Origin: an uncultured Gammaproteobacteria bacterium
Lineage (GTDB): Bacteria > Pseudomonadota > Gammaproteobacteria > Pseudomonadales > DT-91
NCBI GenBank assembly: GCA_929200485.1
Contig: CAKMZU010000042.1
Span: 274-10,475 of the forward strand
DNA: 10,202 nucleotides
Direction of reading: 5' to 3'
The notes under the pieces: generated by a model
Told to the model about the DNA's origin: nothing
Seen by the model: only the letters and a program-made list of their open reading frames with translations
Database searches by the model: none
Made by a program: the position numbers and the translations under genes
Part shown: positions 1 to 7,140 of the stretch, piece by piece
How the letters are laid out: every line of letters begins with the position of its first letter
How positions within the stretch are numbered: the stretch's first letter is position 1

Positions 1-1
1 G

Positions 2-898
2 TTTATCATCTATGCCTCGTTAACCGTTGTCTGCGCTTTAGCCTATTGGCTGGCAGGGATGACACCTTTTGATGCCATTGCACATAGTTTCTCAACGGTA
101 GCCATTGGCGGGTTTTCTACTCACGATGCCAGTATGGGCTTTTTTCAAAACCCATTAATTTGGGGCATTGCCTGCTTTTTTATGTTTATTTCAGGATTAA
201 ACTTCGCCCTGCATTTTTTTACCTGGAAGCGTTTTGAGTTTAAGCATTATCTGTCTGATTCAGAAGCCAAATTTTATTTCTTTTATATCCTCATAGCCAT
301 CGGTATTACCCTTTGGGTACTTTATCAGGCCGATATGTTTGATGACCGGCCACATTTTTATATGGAGGCCATCTTTCAGGTTGTATCTTTGGCAACCACC
401 ACCGGATTTACCACGACAGATTTTAGCCTGTGGCCTAGTTTTCTACCTATCTTTTTAATTTATTTAAGTATTATTGGTTGCTGCGCTGGATCAACTGGGG
501 GGGGTGTTAAGGTTATTCGCATTGTTTTAATGCTAAAAATGAGCGTTCGTGAATTACGCATGTTGATCCACCCGAATGCCATGATCCCCATAAAACTTAA
601 AAAGAAACGTGTCGGCAATGATGTTATCTCTGCGGTCTGGAGTTTTATTGCTGTTTATTGTGCTACCTACATCGTTTTGTTACTTGTTCTCCAAGCCTCG
701 GGGGTTGATTTTATCAGTGCGCATTCAGCAACGCTTTCCATGTTAAATAACCTAGGTCCAGGTTTGGGTAATGTTACTGCGCATTATTCTGAGCTCAATG
801 ATTTTGCTAAAGCCGTACTTTGCTTTGGTATGCTCTTAGGTAGATTGGAGATTTTTACCCTGCTGATTCTTTTTACACCAGGATTCTGGCAACGATAA
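2..898 (+). CDS. trkH: Trk system potassium uptake protein TrkH (C-terminal part, 5' truncated by window edge)
   Basis: This is the ion-conducting membrane subunit of the Trk K+ uptake system, which works in the inner membrane with the NAD/nucleotide-binding regulator TrkA. The frame is open from base 2, so the true start lies upstream; about 298 residues are present of roughly 480 usual for TrkH, so about 185 are missing. Three pore (P-loop) repeats are visible. One is around VAIGGFSTHD (bases 101-130), one around ATTTGFTTTDF (391-425), and the last around LNNLGPGLGNV (745-775). The conserved CAGSTGGGVKVIR stretch lies between the second and third, and the typical ending MLLGRLEIFTLLILFTP-FW is intact, so the stop at 896-898 is genuine. 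The GGG codons form an uninterrupted run of eight G (497-504). Hydrophobic membrane helices alternate throughout. trkA may lie upstream, as in many gammaproteobacteria, but this cannot be seen here. The family assignment is very secure. Confidence 0.96.
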   Translation, partial: FIIYASLTVVCALAYWLAGMTPFDAIAHSFSTVAIGGFSTHDASMGFFQNPLIWGIACFFMFISGLNFALHFFTWKRFEFKHYLSDSEAKFYFFYILIAIGITLWVLYQADMFDDRPHFYMEAIFQVVSLATTTGFTTTDFSLWPSFLPIFLIYLSIIGCCAGSTGGGVKVIRIVLMLKMSVRELRMLIHPNAMIPIKLKKKRVGNDVISAVWSFIAVYCATYIVLLLVLQASGVDFISAHSATLSMLNNLGPGLGNVTAHYSELNDFAKAVLCFGMLLGRLEIFTLLILFTPGFWQR

Positions 899-965
899 AC
901 ATACGATTCGTCAATCTAACCGCTTTTTGAACTTTTTCTCTTATCTAACCTGTTAACTCTATCTT

Positions 966-995
966 GCGATAACGCCGTTATTGCGGCGGCCGCCG
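966..995. repeat. Adjacent palindromes in a GC-rich patch
   Basis: An imperfect inverted repeat (966-974 paired with 976-984, one G-T pair, one-base centre) runs directly into a perfect 12-bp palindrome, CGGCGGCCGCCG (984-995), which contains a NotI site. This is strikingly GC-rich for an AT-rich intergenic region. There is no T-run on either strand, so it is not a typical Rho-independent terminator. It could be a protein-binding site or a remnant of a repeat family; its function is unknown. Confidence 0.4.
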
Positions 996-1029
996 GAAAA
1001 TTTCTCCTAATCTTTAGAGGCAACAAACG

Positions 1030-1128
1030 ATGAAAATATTGTTTGGATTATTCATTTCTCCGCCATATAGCTTGCTATCTACGGGTGCAGATGGCGATTT
1101 ATGCAACACCGACCCAACCTATTTGTGA
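1030..1128 (+). CDS. Doubtful 32-residue small ORF
   Basis: A short ATG frame is preceded by AGAGG at 1016-1020, nine bases before the start, which is good ribosome-binding-site spacing. The product begins MKILFGLFISPPYSLL, a hydrophobic stretch after one lysine, and then becomes polar and ends at TGA. I do not recognise it. It could be a tiny membrane or leader peptide, the stump of a decayed gene with a signal peptide, or chance. The rest of 899-1216 shows no other coding signal that I can support, and no clear trkH terminator. Confidence 0.2.
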   Translation: MKILFGLFISPPYSLLSTGADGDLCNTDPTYL

Positions 1129-1216
1129 GCTTAGGCACCATAGCTCAGAGGTCTGAATATCAATTGTTTTACATATTGCAACCTTAACTGCTACAGGAAG
1201 CAAATAATCCCCTTCA

Positions 1217-2344
1217 TCATTTTATGGTGGACTCTTTCTTACACTCATCTTGAATGACCAACGGGATTGTCCCTGTATAGTTCATTTCGATAGTTTTTTC
1301 TACCTGAATAGAGGAACCTTGTACTATTCTATGCACAGTACTCCGAGCTTCTGAAAGTATGTCTTTTAAACGATTCTCCTTCTCATTCCTTCTCTTATCT
1401 AACTTTTCTTTTCGGTCACTTCTTCTTTGTCTCTTTATCTCTCGGTCTCGTGCTCGCTCGCCTTGAAACAAAGCTCTTCTTTGTTCAATATTTGATCGAA
1501 TCGATGGGTAAACTCTCTCTCTTTCAGCCAATTCTCTTGCATATTGATCATGAGACATAGCACTTACAGTACTACCCTTCATATTACGAAATGGCCTAAA
1601 CAATTCTGGGTTCCATCTTCTCATCTGATCCAAATCAACTGCAAACAAGCTTAAGGGATAATTATTCTCTTCAGTGTCATATCCATAGTCATTAGAATCA
1701 TACGAGCTATCTGAATCATACGAGCTATCTGAATCATCAGAGGAATCACTTCCTTCTAGATTTTCTATCAATGATAGAGGTTTACTGCCATCAACTGGAA
1801 AATTTGATGTATCTTCTTTAAATTTTTTCAAAGAATGGATATCCGTTTTTCTAATATCTTCATAGTTAATAATTAAGCAACCTGGTTCTAGTTGATTACC
1901 AATTAACGCAAAATATATGCTTACAGGTGATAAACGGCCACGTTTTAAAATTTTCTGTGAAGTAAAGAAATGCCCGCTCTCATGAATGAAAGGTTTGGTT
2001 TCTAAATTGCTAACTTTAATTTCATCGCAAAAAAAAGGGTGGGTTGGTATTTTTGTAGGTATGTCTCCTCTATACGGATATTTTAACTCAGCATTGGATA
2101 CATCTTCTATAACGGAATATTTTTTAGACAAAAAATACTTATGCGCTTTATTAACTAATCCTTGTTTATGAAAATCATTTTCTACCCAAGTTTTTAAAAA
2201 TTCTAAATCGCCACAACCAATACAAGCCTCTTCATTTTCATTATTCACCATAGATTGGGCAGTAATTACATGAAAACTTATAAAAAATAGCACTGTATAT
2301 ATCTGCTTATATATTGAGCCTGAATAGACAAATATCATATTCAA
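1217..2344 (-). CDS. Predicted exported protein with ADP-ribosyltransferase-like motifs, Ser/Asp repeat and basic C-terminus (unrecognised family)
   Basis: I do not recognise this 375-residue protein as a named family. Seen directly: a hydrophobic segment at residues about 14-29 ending ITA-Q, consistent with a signal peptide; CxxC at 41-44 and further Cys at 106, 156 and 368; YRGD at 91-94; HESGHFFTS at 121-129; an acidic Ser/Asp/Tyr repeat at about 199-218; and a long Arg/Lys/Glu-rich, probably helical segment at 268-342. The order YRxD, then H-x-x-G-aromatic-x-x-T-S, then IY and N-x-E-D resembles cholera/pertussis-type ADP-ribosyltransferases (known pattern: YRAD, then HDDGYVSTS). The ExE catalytic pair is not clear; EE at 225-226 is the nearest candidate. 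HESGH also fits a zinc-peptidase HExxH motif. Both readings are inference. The start is TTG at 2344: AAGAGG (2353-2358) lies eight bases upstream, while the next ATG (2338) would be 14 bases away. The gene is AT-rich compared with its neighbours and sits alone between trkH and lpxL, which suggests acquisition. Confidence 0.72.
   Translation of the reverse strand: MNMIFVYSGSIYKQIYTVLFFISFHVITAQSMVNNENEEACIGCGDLEFLKTWVENDFHKQGLVNKAHKYFLSKKYSVIEDVSNAELKYPYRGDIPTKIPTHPFFCDEIKVSNLETKPFIHESGHFFTSQKILKRGRLSPVSIYFALIGNQLEPGCLIINYEDIRKTDIHSLKKFKEDTSNFPVDGSKPLSLIENLEGSDSSDDSDSSYDSDSSYDSNDYGYDTEENNYPLSLFAVDLDQMRRWNPELFRPFRNMKGSTVSAMSHDQYARELAERERVYPSIRSNIEQRRALFQGERARDREIKRQRRSDRKEKLDKRRNEKENRLKDILSEARSTVHRIVQGSSIQVEKTIEMNYTGTIPLVIQDECKKESTIK
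1695..1737. repeat. 18-bp tandem repeat encoding the Ser/Asp/Tyr tract
   Basis: The unit GAATCATACGAGCTATCT occurs twice without mismatch (1695-1712, 1713-1730), and a third copy begins (1731-1737) before diverging. Read on the minus strand it encodes the repeated hexapeptide in the acidic linker of the predicted exported protein. Because 18 is a multiple of three, copy-number change would alter linker length without a frameshift. Confidence 0.85.
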
Positions 2345-2364
2345 AACTAATACCTCTTAGCATT

Positions 2365-2423
2365 TTCATAATTCAATATTAATCTAGAGAATCAATATTC
2401 ATAAATGTTCCACGAATATTCAT
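2365..2423 (-). promoter_or_regulatory. AT-rich upstream region with repeated AATATT boxes and a weak possible promoter
   Basis: Upstream of the exported-protein gene the motif AATATTCAT occurs twice as a direct repeat (2394-2402 and 2415-2423), starts 21 bp apart, about two helical turns. A third AATATT lies at 2375-2380. On the minus strand a possible -35 TTGATT (2390-2395) and -10 TATGAA (2365-2370) are separated by 19 bp, longer than ideal. The repeats could be regulator-binding boxes; the promoter reading is weak. Confidence 0.3.
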
Positions 2424-2457
2424 GAAAAATATACTTAGTAAATATAAAAAAATATAT

Positions 2458-2675
2458 TTAAGCCGACTTTCGTCCAAACTTATAAAGTGAATTTAGTATT
2501 TTATAGCAAACAGTCTACTTTTCTCTAAATTCAGTAAAATCCAATTTAAATCAAAGCATTAACAATTTCATGTGATTCCACTCAAACACACAAAGGATCG
2601 TCATGATTTAAGTTAGGCAAATGGGTAGAAATTAATCATGGTGCCTCTTGAAAATTCCTGGCGAAAGTCGGTTAA
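2458..2675. mobile_element. Possible MITE-like element bounded by inverted repeats and TTAA
   Basis: CCGACTTTCG (2463-2472) and its exact reverse complement CGAAAGTCGG (2662-2671) face each other about 200 bp apart. TTAA lies just outside each arm (2458-2461, one base from the left arm; 2672-2675 on the right), as a target duplication or as part of the inverted repeat. The interior has no transposase frame and is AT-rich, with a 9-bp stem at 2488-2496/2525-2533. This layout fits a short non-autonomous transposable element, but with only one copy visible it could also be coincidence. Confidence 0.35.
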
Positions 2676-2816
2676 CGTCCACCAACCAACACGAAAGCAT
2701 ATATAGCGAGACGTTGCTGAAAACATAAAGTATTACAACAACCATTGCCTTCATTCAGCTAATGGTGATGAGAGGCCTGTTAAGTGAAAGCAGGACTATT
2801 ATAGTACTGCCCAAAA

Positions 2817-2848
2817 CGATGGAATGTTCGCTTGCGAACCTTTCATTG
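2817..2848. other. Intergenic stem-loop
   Basis: A 14-bp stem with one mismatch (T2825/C2840) and two G-T pairs closes on the loop CTTG; the innermost part, GTTCGCTTGCGAAC (2826-2839), is perfectly palindromic. There is no T-run, so it is not a classic terminator. Smaller hairpins lie nearby at 2741-2746/2761-2766 and 2936-2941/2946-2951. No coding frame is convincing on either strand in 2345-3022, so this stretch may be a remnant of mobile DNA or hold a structured RNA. Confidence 0.35.
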
Positions 2849-3022
2849 GATTCGTAGCCAACAAACGAAGCGCGTTACTAATGTATAAACAACTAACCGT
2901 GAAAATTCTCAAGTTTTAGTTTCCAGTTTTAGTTAACCTGAACACTCAGGTAAAGCCTATTCCCTAAAACAGGCCATCACTATACTCATACACGAACGAT
3001 ATATTATTTCCAGACCCAACTA

Positions 3023-3922
3023 TTAACGCTTATAAATTGCCCGTTTGCCATGGCGGTTATATCTAAACCGCTTATAAATCCACTGATATTGTTCAGGTGC
3101 TATGGCAATTAACGATTCCACTGTTTTGTTCATCGCTCGTGCCGACACCTCCTCATCGTTTGAATAGATTCCTTCATCTGCGGGCCGGTAAACAATAGTA
3201 AATTCACCATTAGGCTCTCTTTTAGCAAAACAACCAATGGCTTGCGCCCCTGTTTTCTTTATCAGATTACTGACTAATGTCATTGTTGCTACTTCTTCAC
3301 CGAAAAAATCAACATACACACAGCCATTGCGGCCATCTGGAACCTGGTCAGGTAAAATACCTATTGTCTTGACTCGCTTTAATGCCTTAAATAAAGCTAA
3401 TACCCCTTTTTTATTGGTCGGAACTAAATGAGCGCCGCTTCCTTCCCGCGCTTTATGCAATTTATGATTGACTGTAGCGATACGACCCGGTTTAAAAAGG
3501 CTGGTTAAGTCATAGTCTTGTCCCACTTTAAGCCCTAAAAACTCCCAATTTCCCAGATGAGGTGATAAGAAAATAACACCTCTACCTTTAGATAAAGCGT
3601 CATCAACAAAATGCTGTCCATCAATATTGGTGACTTTTTTTAAACTTTTTTCACTACTTTTAACTAAAACATAAGGAAATTCGAAAAATGTTTTCAGCGT
3701 TTCTTTGATTGAATCCTTACCCAATTTTTTGCGCTCTGATTCACTCAAGCTTGGGTAACAAAGACGGATATTAATTTCTGTGATTCGTCGAAACTCGGTT
3801 TTCCCCAGCCACAATATTTGGGTGACAATGGGTACAACAAACCGATGCCAAATAGGCTGTGGAATAGCAGCCAATAGTGTAATAAGTCCACTTAGCAGAG
3901 CAGATTGTTCATTTTTTTTCAT
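3023..3922 (-). CDS. lpxL: LpxL/HtrB-family lipid A acyltransferase
   Basis: This inner-membrane enzyme transfers a secondary acyl chain from acyl-ACP to a Kdo2-lipid A precursor. After a short N-terminal hydrophobic segment (residues about 8-38) come the catalytic H-x4-E in SPHLGNWEF (His122, Glu127), then GILPDQVPDG (about 188-197) and DFFGEEVATM (about 205-214), both typical of the lipid A acyltransferase family, and a late QYQWIYKRFR motif. I chose ATG at 3920-3922, giving 299 residues, close to the usual 290-310. The frame stays open upstream to 4183, but that would add 87 residues antisense to glyQ without family resemblance. No strong Shine-Dalgarno is seen. The codons after the start form a run of eight A. 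The gene is divergent from glyQ across 143 bp. Similar htrB genes lie near glyQ in Pseudomonas. The family is secure; which acyl position it serves (LpxL, LpxM or LpxP type) is not decidable here. Confidence 0.9.
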   Translation of the reverse strand: MKKNEQSALLSGLITLLAAIPQPIWHRFVVPIVTQILWLGKTEFRRITEINIRLCYPSLSESERKKLGKDSIKETLKTFFEFPYVLVKSSEKSLKKVTNIDGQHFVDDALSKGRGVIFLSPHLGNWEFLGLKVGQDYDLTSLFKPGRIATVNHKLHKAREGSGAHLVPTNKKGVLALFKALKRVKTIGILPDQVPDGRNGCVYVDFFGEEVATMTLVSNLIKKTGAQAIGCFAKREPNGEFTIVYRPADEGIYSNDEEVSARAMNKTVESLIAIAPEQYQWIYKRFRYNRHGKRAIYKR

Positions 3923-3950
3923 AAAATATCTTAAAAACGGGGCATTATTG

Positions 3951-3979
3951 CTGAAGTTCTGGCCGACAAAGGATATAAT
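3951..3979 (+). promoter_or_regulatory. Candidate promoter for glyQS
   Basis: A perfect -10 hexamer TATAAT lies at 3974-3979 in the lpxL-glyQ divergent region. With a 17-bp spacer the -35 would be CTGAAG (3951-3956), only half matching consensus; TTGCTG (3948-3953) is the alternative with a 20-bp spacer. Transcription would begin near 3986, leaving a leader of about 80 bases before glyQ. I see no T-box-like structure in it. Confidence 0.4.
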
Positions 3980-4065
3980 TTTTCGTTTTATTTGTCTCGA
4001 CTGTTTTGTGTCTACAAACCGCATATTCATCAGACTCATTTGCAATTGTAATTTAAGGTGAAAAG

Positions 4066-5016
4066 GTGTCTTCTTCAACTGTCCTAACCTTTCAGGATCT
4101 TGTTCTTGCTCTCCAATCCTATTGGGCTGAGCAAGGCTGCGTTGTTCTCCAACCACTCGATATGGAAGTGGGCGCAGGAACATTCCACCCAGCTACCTTT
4201 CTTCGCGCTATTGGCCCTGAAACCTGGAATGCTGCCTATGTACAACCAAGCCGCAGACCCACCGATGGCCGCTATGGCGAGAACCCTAACCGTCTTCAGC
4301 ATTACTATCAGTTTCAAGTCGTGATGAAGCCTTCACCAGATAATTTGCAGGAACTCTATTTAGACTCCTTAAAGCATTTAGGCATCGATCCTTTAGTCCA
4401 TGATGTACGGTTTGTTGAGGATAATTGGGAATCACCCACGCTTGGTGCATGGGGATTGGGTTGGGAGGTTTGGCTAAATGGCATGGAAGTTACCCAGTTT
4501 ACCTACTTCCAGCAAGTCGGCGGCCTTGAATGTTATCCTGTCACCGGAGAAATCACTTATGGGCTTGAACGTATTGCAATGTACTTGCAGGGCGTAAACA
4601 GCATATATGATCTTATCTGGGCTGAAGGCCCTGAAGGCAAAGTCACTTATGGCGATGTATTCCATCAAAATGAAGTTGAAATGTCAGCCTTCAATTTCCA
4701 ACATGCGGATGTCGATTTTCTTTTTCAAAGCTTCGATCATTACGAAAAGAGCTGCCAATCATTAATTGAAAATAAACTGCCTTTACCTGCTTATGAGATG
4801 GTGATGAAAGCCTCTCACACCTTTAATTTACTCGATGCTAGAAAAGCTATTTCTGTCACTGAGCGGCAACGATTTATCCTACGTGTTAGAAATCTAGCCA
4901 AAGAAGTTGCCCATTGTTATTTCGATTCAAGACTCGCGCTCGGCTTCCCTTTAGCTGAAGCGTCCGTTAAAGAATATGTGTTGAATCAACTATCATCTGA
5001 GAAGAAAGCCTCATGA
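4066..5016 (+). CDS. glyQ: Glycine--tRNA ligase alpha subunit
   Basis: This is the alpha chain of the bacterial alpha2beta2 glycyl-tRNA synthetase, which attaches glycine to tRNA-Gly in the cytoplasm. At 316 residues it is close to the family's roughly 300. It begins with the conserved [18 protein letters not shown] block and continues [13 protein letters not shown]. The class II motif 2 region is [24 protein letters not shown] (residues about 62-85), and motif 3 is [11 protein letters not shown] (163-173). [21 protein letters not shown] (116-136) is also characteristic. The start is GTG at 4066, with AAGGTG (4055-4060) five bases upstream; there is no alternative ATG at a sensible position. 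Its TGA overlaps the glyS ATG by four bases, so the two subunits are translationally coupled, as expected for an obligate complex. Confidence 0.97.
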   Translation: MSSSTVLTFQDLVLALQSYWAEQGCVVLQPLDMEVGAGTFHPATFLRAIGPETWNAAYVQPSRRPTDGRYGENPNRLQHYYQFQVVMKPSPDNLQELYLDSLKHLGIDPLVHDVRFVEDNWESPTLGAWGLGWEVWLNGMEVTQFTYFQQVGGLECYPVTGEITYGLERIAMYLQGVNSIYDLIWAEGPEGKVTYGDVFHQNEVEMSAFNFQHADVDFLFQSFDHYEKSCQSLIENKLPLPAYEMVMKASHTFNLLDARKAISVTERQRFILRVRNLAKEVAHCYFDSRLALGFPLAEASVKEYVLNQLSSEKKAS

Positions 5017-7085
5017 GCTATCCATTATTTGTTGAACTAGGCTGTGAAGAACTACCACCTATTGCCTTAAAAGACTTATCCAATGCTTTTGCTACAAGCT
5101 TTATTGATCAACTAACCGCTGCTAAATTTTCTATAGGCGAAAGCGATATTTTTGCAACTCCTCGTCGCATCGGCTTTATTATTCACAACGTTTCTGAATC
5201 TCAACCAGATCAGCGCATTGAAAAGCTAGGCCCTAATGTCGCCGCTGCGTTTGATGATGAAGGCAAGCCAAAACCTGCAGCTCTTGGGTTTGCAAAATCC
5301 TGTGGTGTTAGCATTGATCAAATTGAACGAGTAGACACCGATAAAGGTCAGCGTTTGGCTTACACGCTAAGTAAAAAAGGGCAGACGCTACAATCCTGCT
5401 TCCAAGCCTTCTTAGATGAAGCAATCAAATCGTTACCGATTCCAAAGCGTATGCGATGGGGCTCTTCTCGTGAAGAATTCGCACGGCCTACCCATTGGCT
5501 TTGCTGCCTCTACAATGATGAAGTCATCGAAGCTTCCGCAACCGGTATTGCTTCTGACAATATGACTCAGGGGCATCGTTTTCACGCACCTGAACGCTTT
5601 GCTGTTTCAACATCTGACTATGTAAGCGCTCTTGAACAACGTAAGGTTATACCTTCTTTCAGCAAACGCCGAGATATGATTAAAGAGGGTATTTTAACAA
5701 CAGCCAAATCTATCAATGGCCATGCTCAAATTTCAGATAAGTTGCTTGATGAAGTCACAGCCCTTGTGGAGTGGCCTGTACCCTTATTAGGTAAATTCGA
5801 AGAAAGTTTCCTTGAAGTGCCAAAAGAAGCGTTGATTTCCAGCATGGAATCCCATCAAAAGTACTTTCATTTATTAGATTCATCAGGCAATCTAATGCCT
5901 TATTTCATCACTATTTCTAACATTAGCAGTACAAACTCAGATGTTATCATTGAAGGCAACGCACGTGTTATTCGTCCTCGCCTTGCGGATGCAGCTTTCT
6001 TTTTTTCAGAAGATAAAAAAACGCCGTTGGCTGATCGAGTTGATGATCTTAAATCCGTCACATTCCAGCATAAGCTAGGTTCCCTGTATGATAAGAGCCA
6101 ACGAATTAAAACCCTTGCCATGTATATTGCCCAGTGCATTTCAGCAGACGTAACACTGGCAGGAAGAGCAGCAGAATTATGCAAAACGGATCTACTAACG
6201 GATATGGTAGGGGAGTTTCCTGACCTACAAGGCATTATGGGTAAATATTATGCAGCCTGTGCAAATGAACCTCAAGAAGTGGCTGATGCCCTATTTGAGC
6301 AGTACCTACCTAAGTCTTTCGACGATGAGAATTTACCGCGAACGTTAGTTGGTCAAAGCATAGCCATTGCAGATAGAGCAGATACGTTAGTTGGTATATT
6401 TTCCATTGGCGCTGAGCCAACAGGTAACAAAGACCCGTTTGGCTTAAGACGAGCAAGCCTCACTCTGCTAAAAATTATTCTCCACTTTAATTTACCCATT
6501 GATTTAAAAACACTCTTTACAAAAAGCGCTGAAACCTTGCCAATTGATCTTCAGCCATTCGAGATTAGTAAGGCTTTAGACTACACATTAGACCGCTTCA
6601 AGTCTGTCTATACGAACCAGGGCATTCGTACAGAAGTCTATTTGGCTGTAACAGATTCTGATCTAAGCTCCCCTTGTGACATAGACGCTAGAATTCTAGC
6701 ATTAGATGCTTTTGATAAAACACAAGCTTGTGAGTCTTTAGCGAAAGCCAACAAGCGGGTTGTAAACCTCCTATCAAAAAATGCAGATGCTGTGGATAAT
6801 TCTGTGGTTATTAACCCTGAACTGTTTCAGGAATCAGCAGAACAAGACTTATTTAAAGCAATTCAATCACTTGAAAACCCTTATAGTGACGCTGTCTCTA
6901 ACGCTGATTACGCTGCAGCACTTAACCTGCTATCGAGCCTTAAAGAGCCTGTGGATAACTTTTTTGATCAAGTGATGATAATGGTTGATGATGCTGAATT
7001 AAAGGCTAATCGCCTGTGTATTTTGCATAAACTAAAAACACTATTTACTTCTATTGCTAATATCGCCTTACTATCAAAATCTTAG
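5013..7085 (+). CDS. glyS: Glycine--tRNA ligase beta subunit
   Basis: This is the beta chain of tetrameric glycyl-tRNA synthetase, providing most tRNA recognition. At 690 residues it nearly equals the E. coli length of 689. It begins [12 protein letters not shown], a family signature, followed by FATPRRIGF (47-55), KRMRWG (145-150) and F-RPTHWL (156-163). [15 protein letters not shown] (351-365) and [21 protein letters not shown] (393-413) belong to the HD-like domain, and [16 protein letters not shown] (474-489) is also typical. The C-terminal roughly 110 residues are helical and fit the DALR-type anticodon-binding domain. The ATG lies inside the glyQ stop region (ATGA overlap). In Pseudomonas gmhB lies between glyS and plsC; here it is absent. 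Confidence 0.97.
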   Translation: MSYPLFVELGCEELPPIALKDLSNAFATSFIDQLTAAKFSIGESDIFATPRRIGFIIHNVSESQPDQRIEKLGPNVAAAFDDEGKPKPAALGFAKSCGVSIDQIERVDTDKGQRLAYTLSKKGQTLQSCFQAFLDEAIKSLPIPKRMRWGSSREEFARPTHWLCCLYNDEVIEASATGIASDNMTQGHRFHAPERFAVSTSDYVSALEQRKVIPSFSKRRDMIKEGILTTAKSINGHAQISDKLLDEVTALVEWPVPLLGKFEESFLEVPKEALISSMESHQKYFHLLDSSGNLMPYFITISNISSTNSDVIIEGNARVIRPRLADAAFFFSEDKKTPLADRVDDLKSVTFQHKLGSLYDKSQRIKTLAMYIAQCISADVTLAGRAAELCKTDLLTDMVGEFPDLQGIMGKYYAACANEPQEVADALFEQYLPKSFDDENLPRTLVGQSIAIADRADTLVGIFSIGAEPTGNKDPFGLRRASLTLLKIILHFNLPIDLKTLFTKSAETLPIDLQPFEISKALDYTLDRFKSVYTNQGIRTEVYLAVTDSDLSSPCDIDARILALDAFDKTQACESLAKANKRVVNLLSKNADAVDNSVVINPELFQESAEQDLFKAIQSLENPYSDAVSNADYAAALNLLSSLKEPVDNFFDQVMIMVDDAELKANRLCILHKLKTLFTSIANIALLSKS

Positions 7086-7090
7086 TTTCT

Positions 7091-7116
7091 TCCCCTTACC
7101 TTATAAAGAAAGGGGA
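7091..7116 (+). terminator. Weak hairpin just after glyS
   Basis: TCCCCTT (7091-7097) pairs with AAGGGGA (7110-7116) in a 7-bp stem around a 12-base loop, six bases after the glyS stop. It is not followed by a T-run, so it is at best a weak or Rho-assisted terminator or an mRNA-stabilising hairpin. Confidence 0.3.
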
Positions 7117-7140
7117 CGGCGCTTAATTTAAGCTTATTCA

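Noticed and set aside
1134..1152. tRNA-like 5' half (acceptor plus TAGCTCAGAGGT D-arm box)
   Set aside because: The D-stem has no matching GAGC, and there is no anticodon arm or T-arm with GGTTCGA downstream; at best a fragment, most likely chance.
1986..2171. Plus-strand 61-codon frame inside the exported-protein gene
   Set aside because: It is antisense to a better supported gene and has no recognisable domain.
2638..2706. 22-codon frame crossing the right inverted-repeat arm
   Set aside because: Very short, no ribosome-binding site and no recognisable product.
2674..2785. Integron attC-like site (inverted AACGTC/GACGTT and GTTAAGT)
   Set aside because: Only one core box fits GTTRRRY; the partner RYYYAAC box at the proper distance and the imperfect-stem layout are missing, and there is no integrase or cassette nearby.
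3780..4061. Plus-strand 93-codon frame opposite lpxL
   Set aside because: It is antisense to a conserved acyltransferase and runs into the glyQ leader; a shadow frame.
3923..4183. 87-residue N-terminal extension of the lipid A acyltransferase, antisense to glyQ
   Set aside because: The resulting 386-residue length is too long for the family, the extra residues lack family resemblance, and no ribosome-binding site supports starts at 4039 or 4183.
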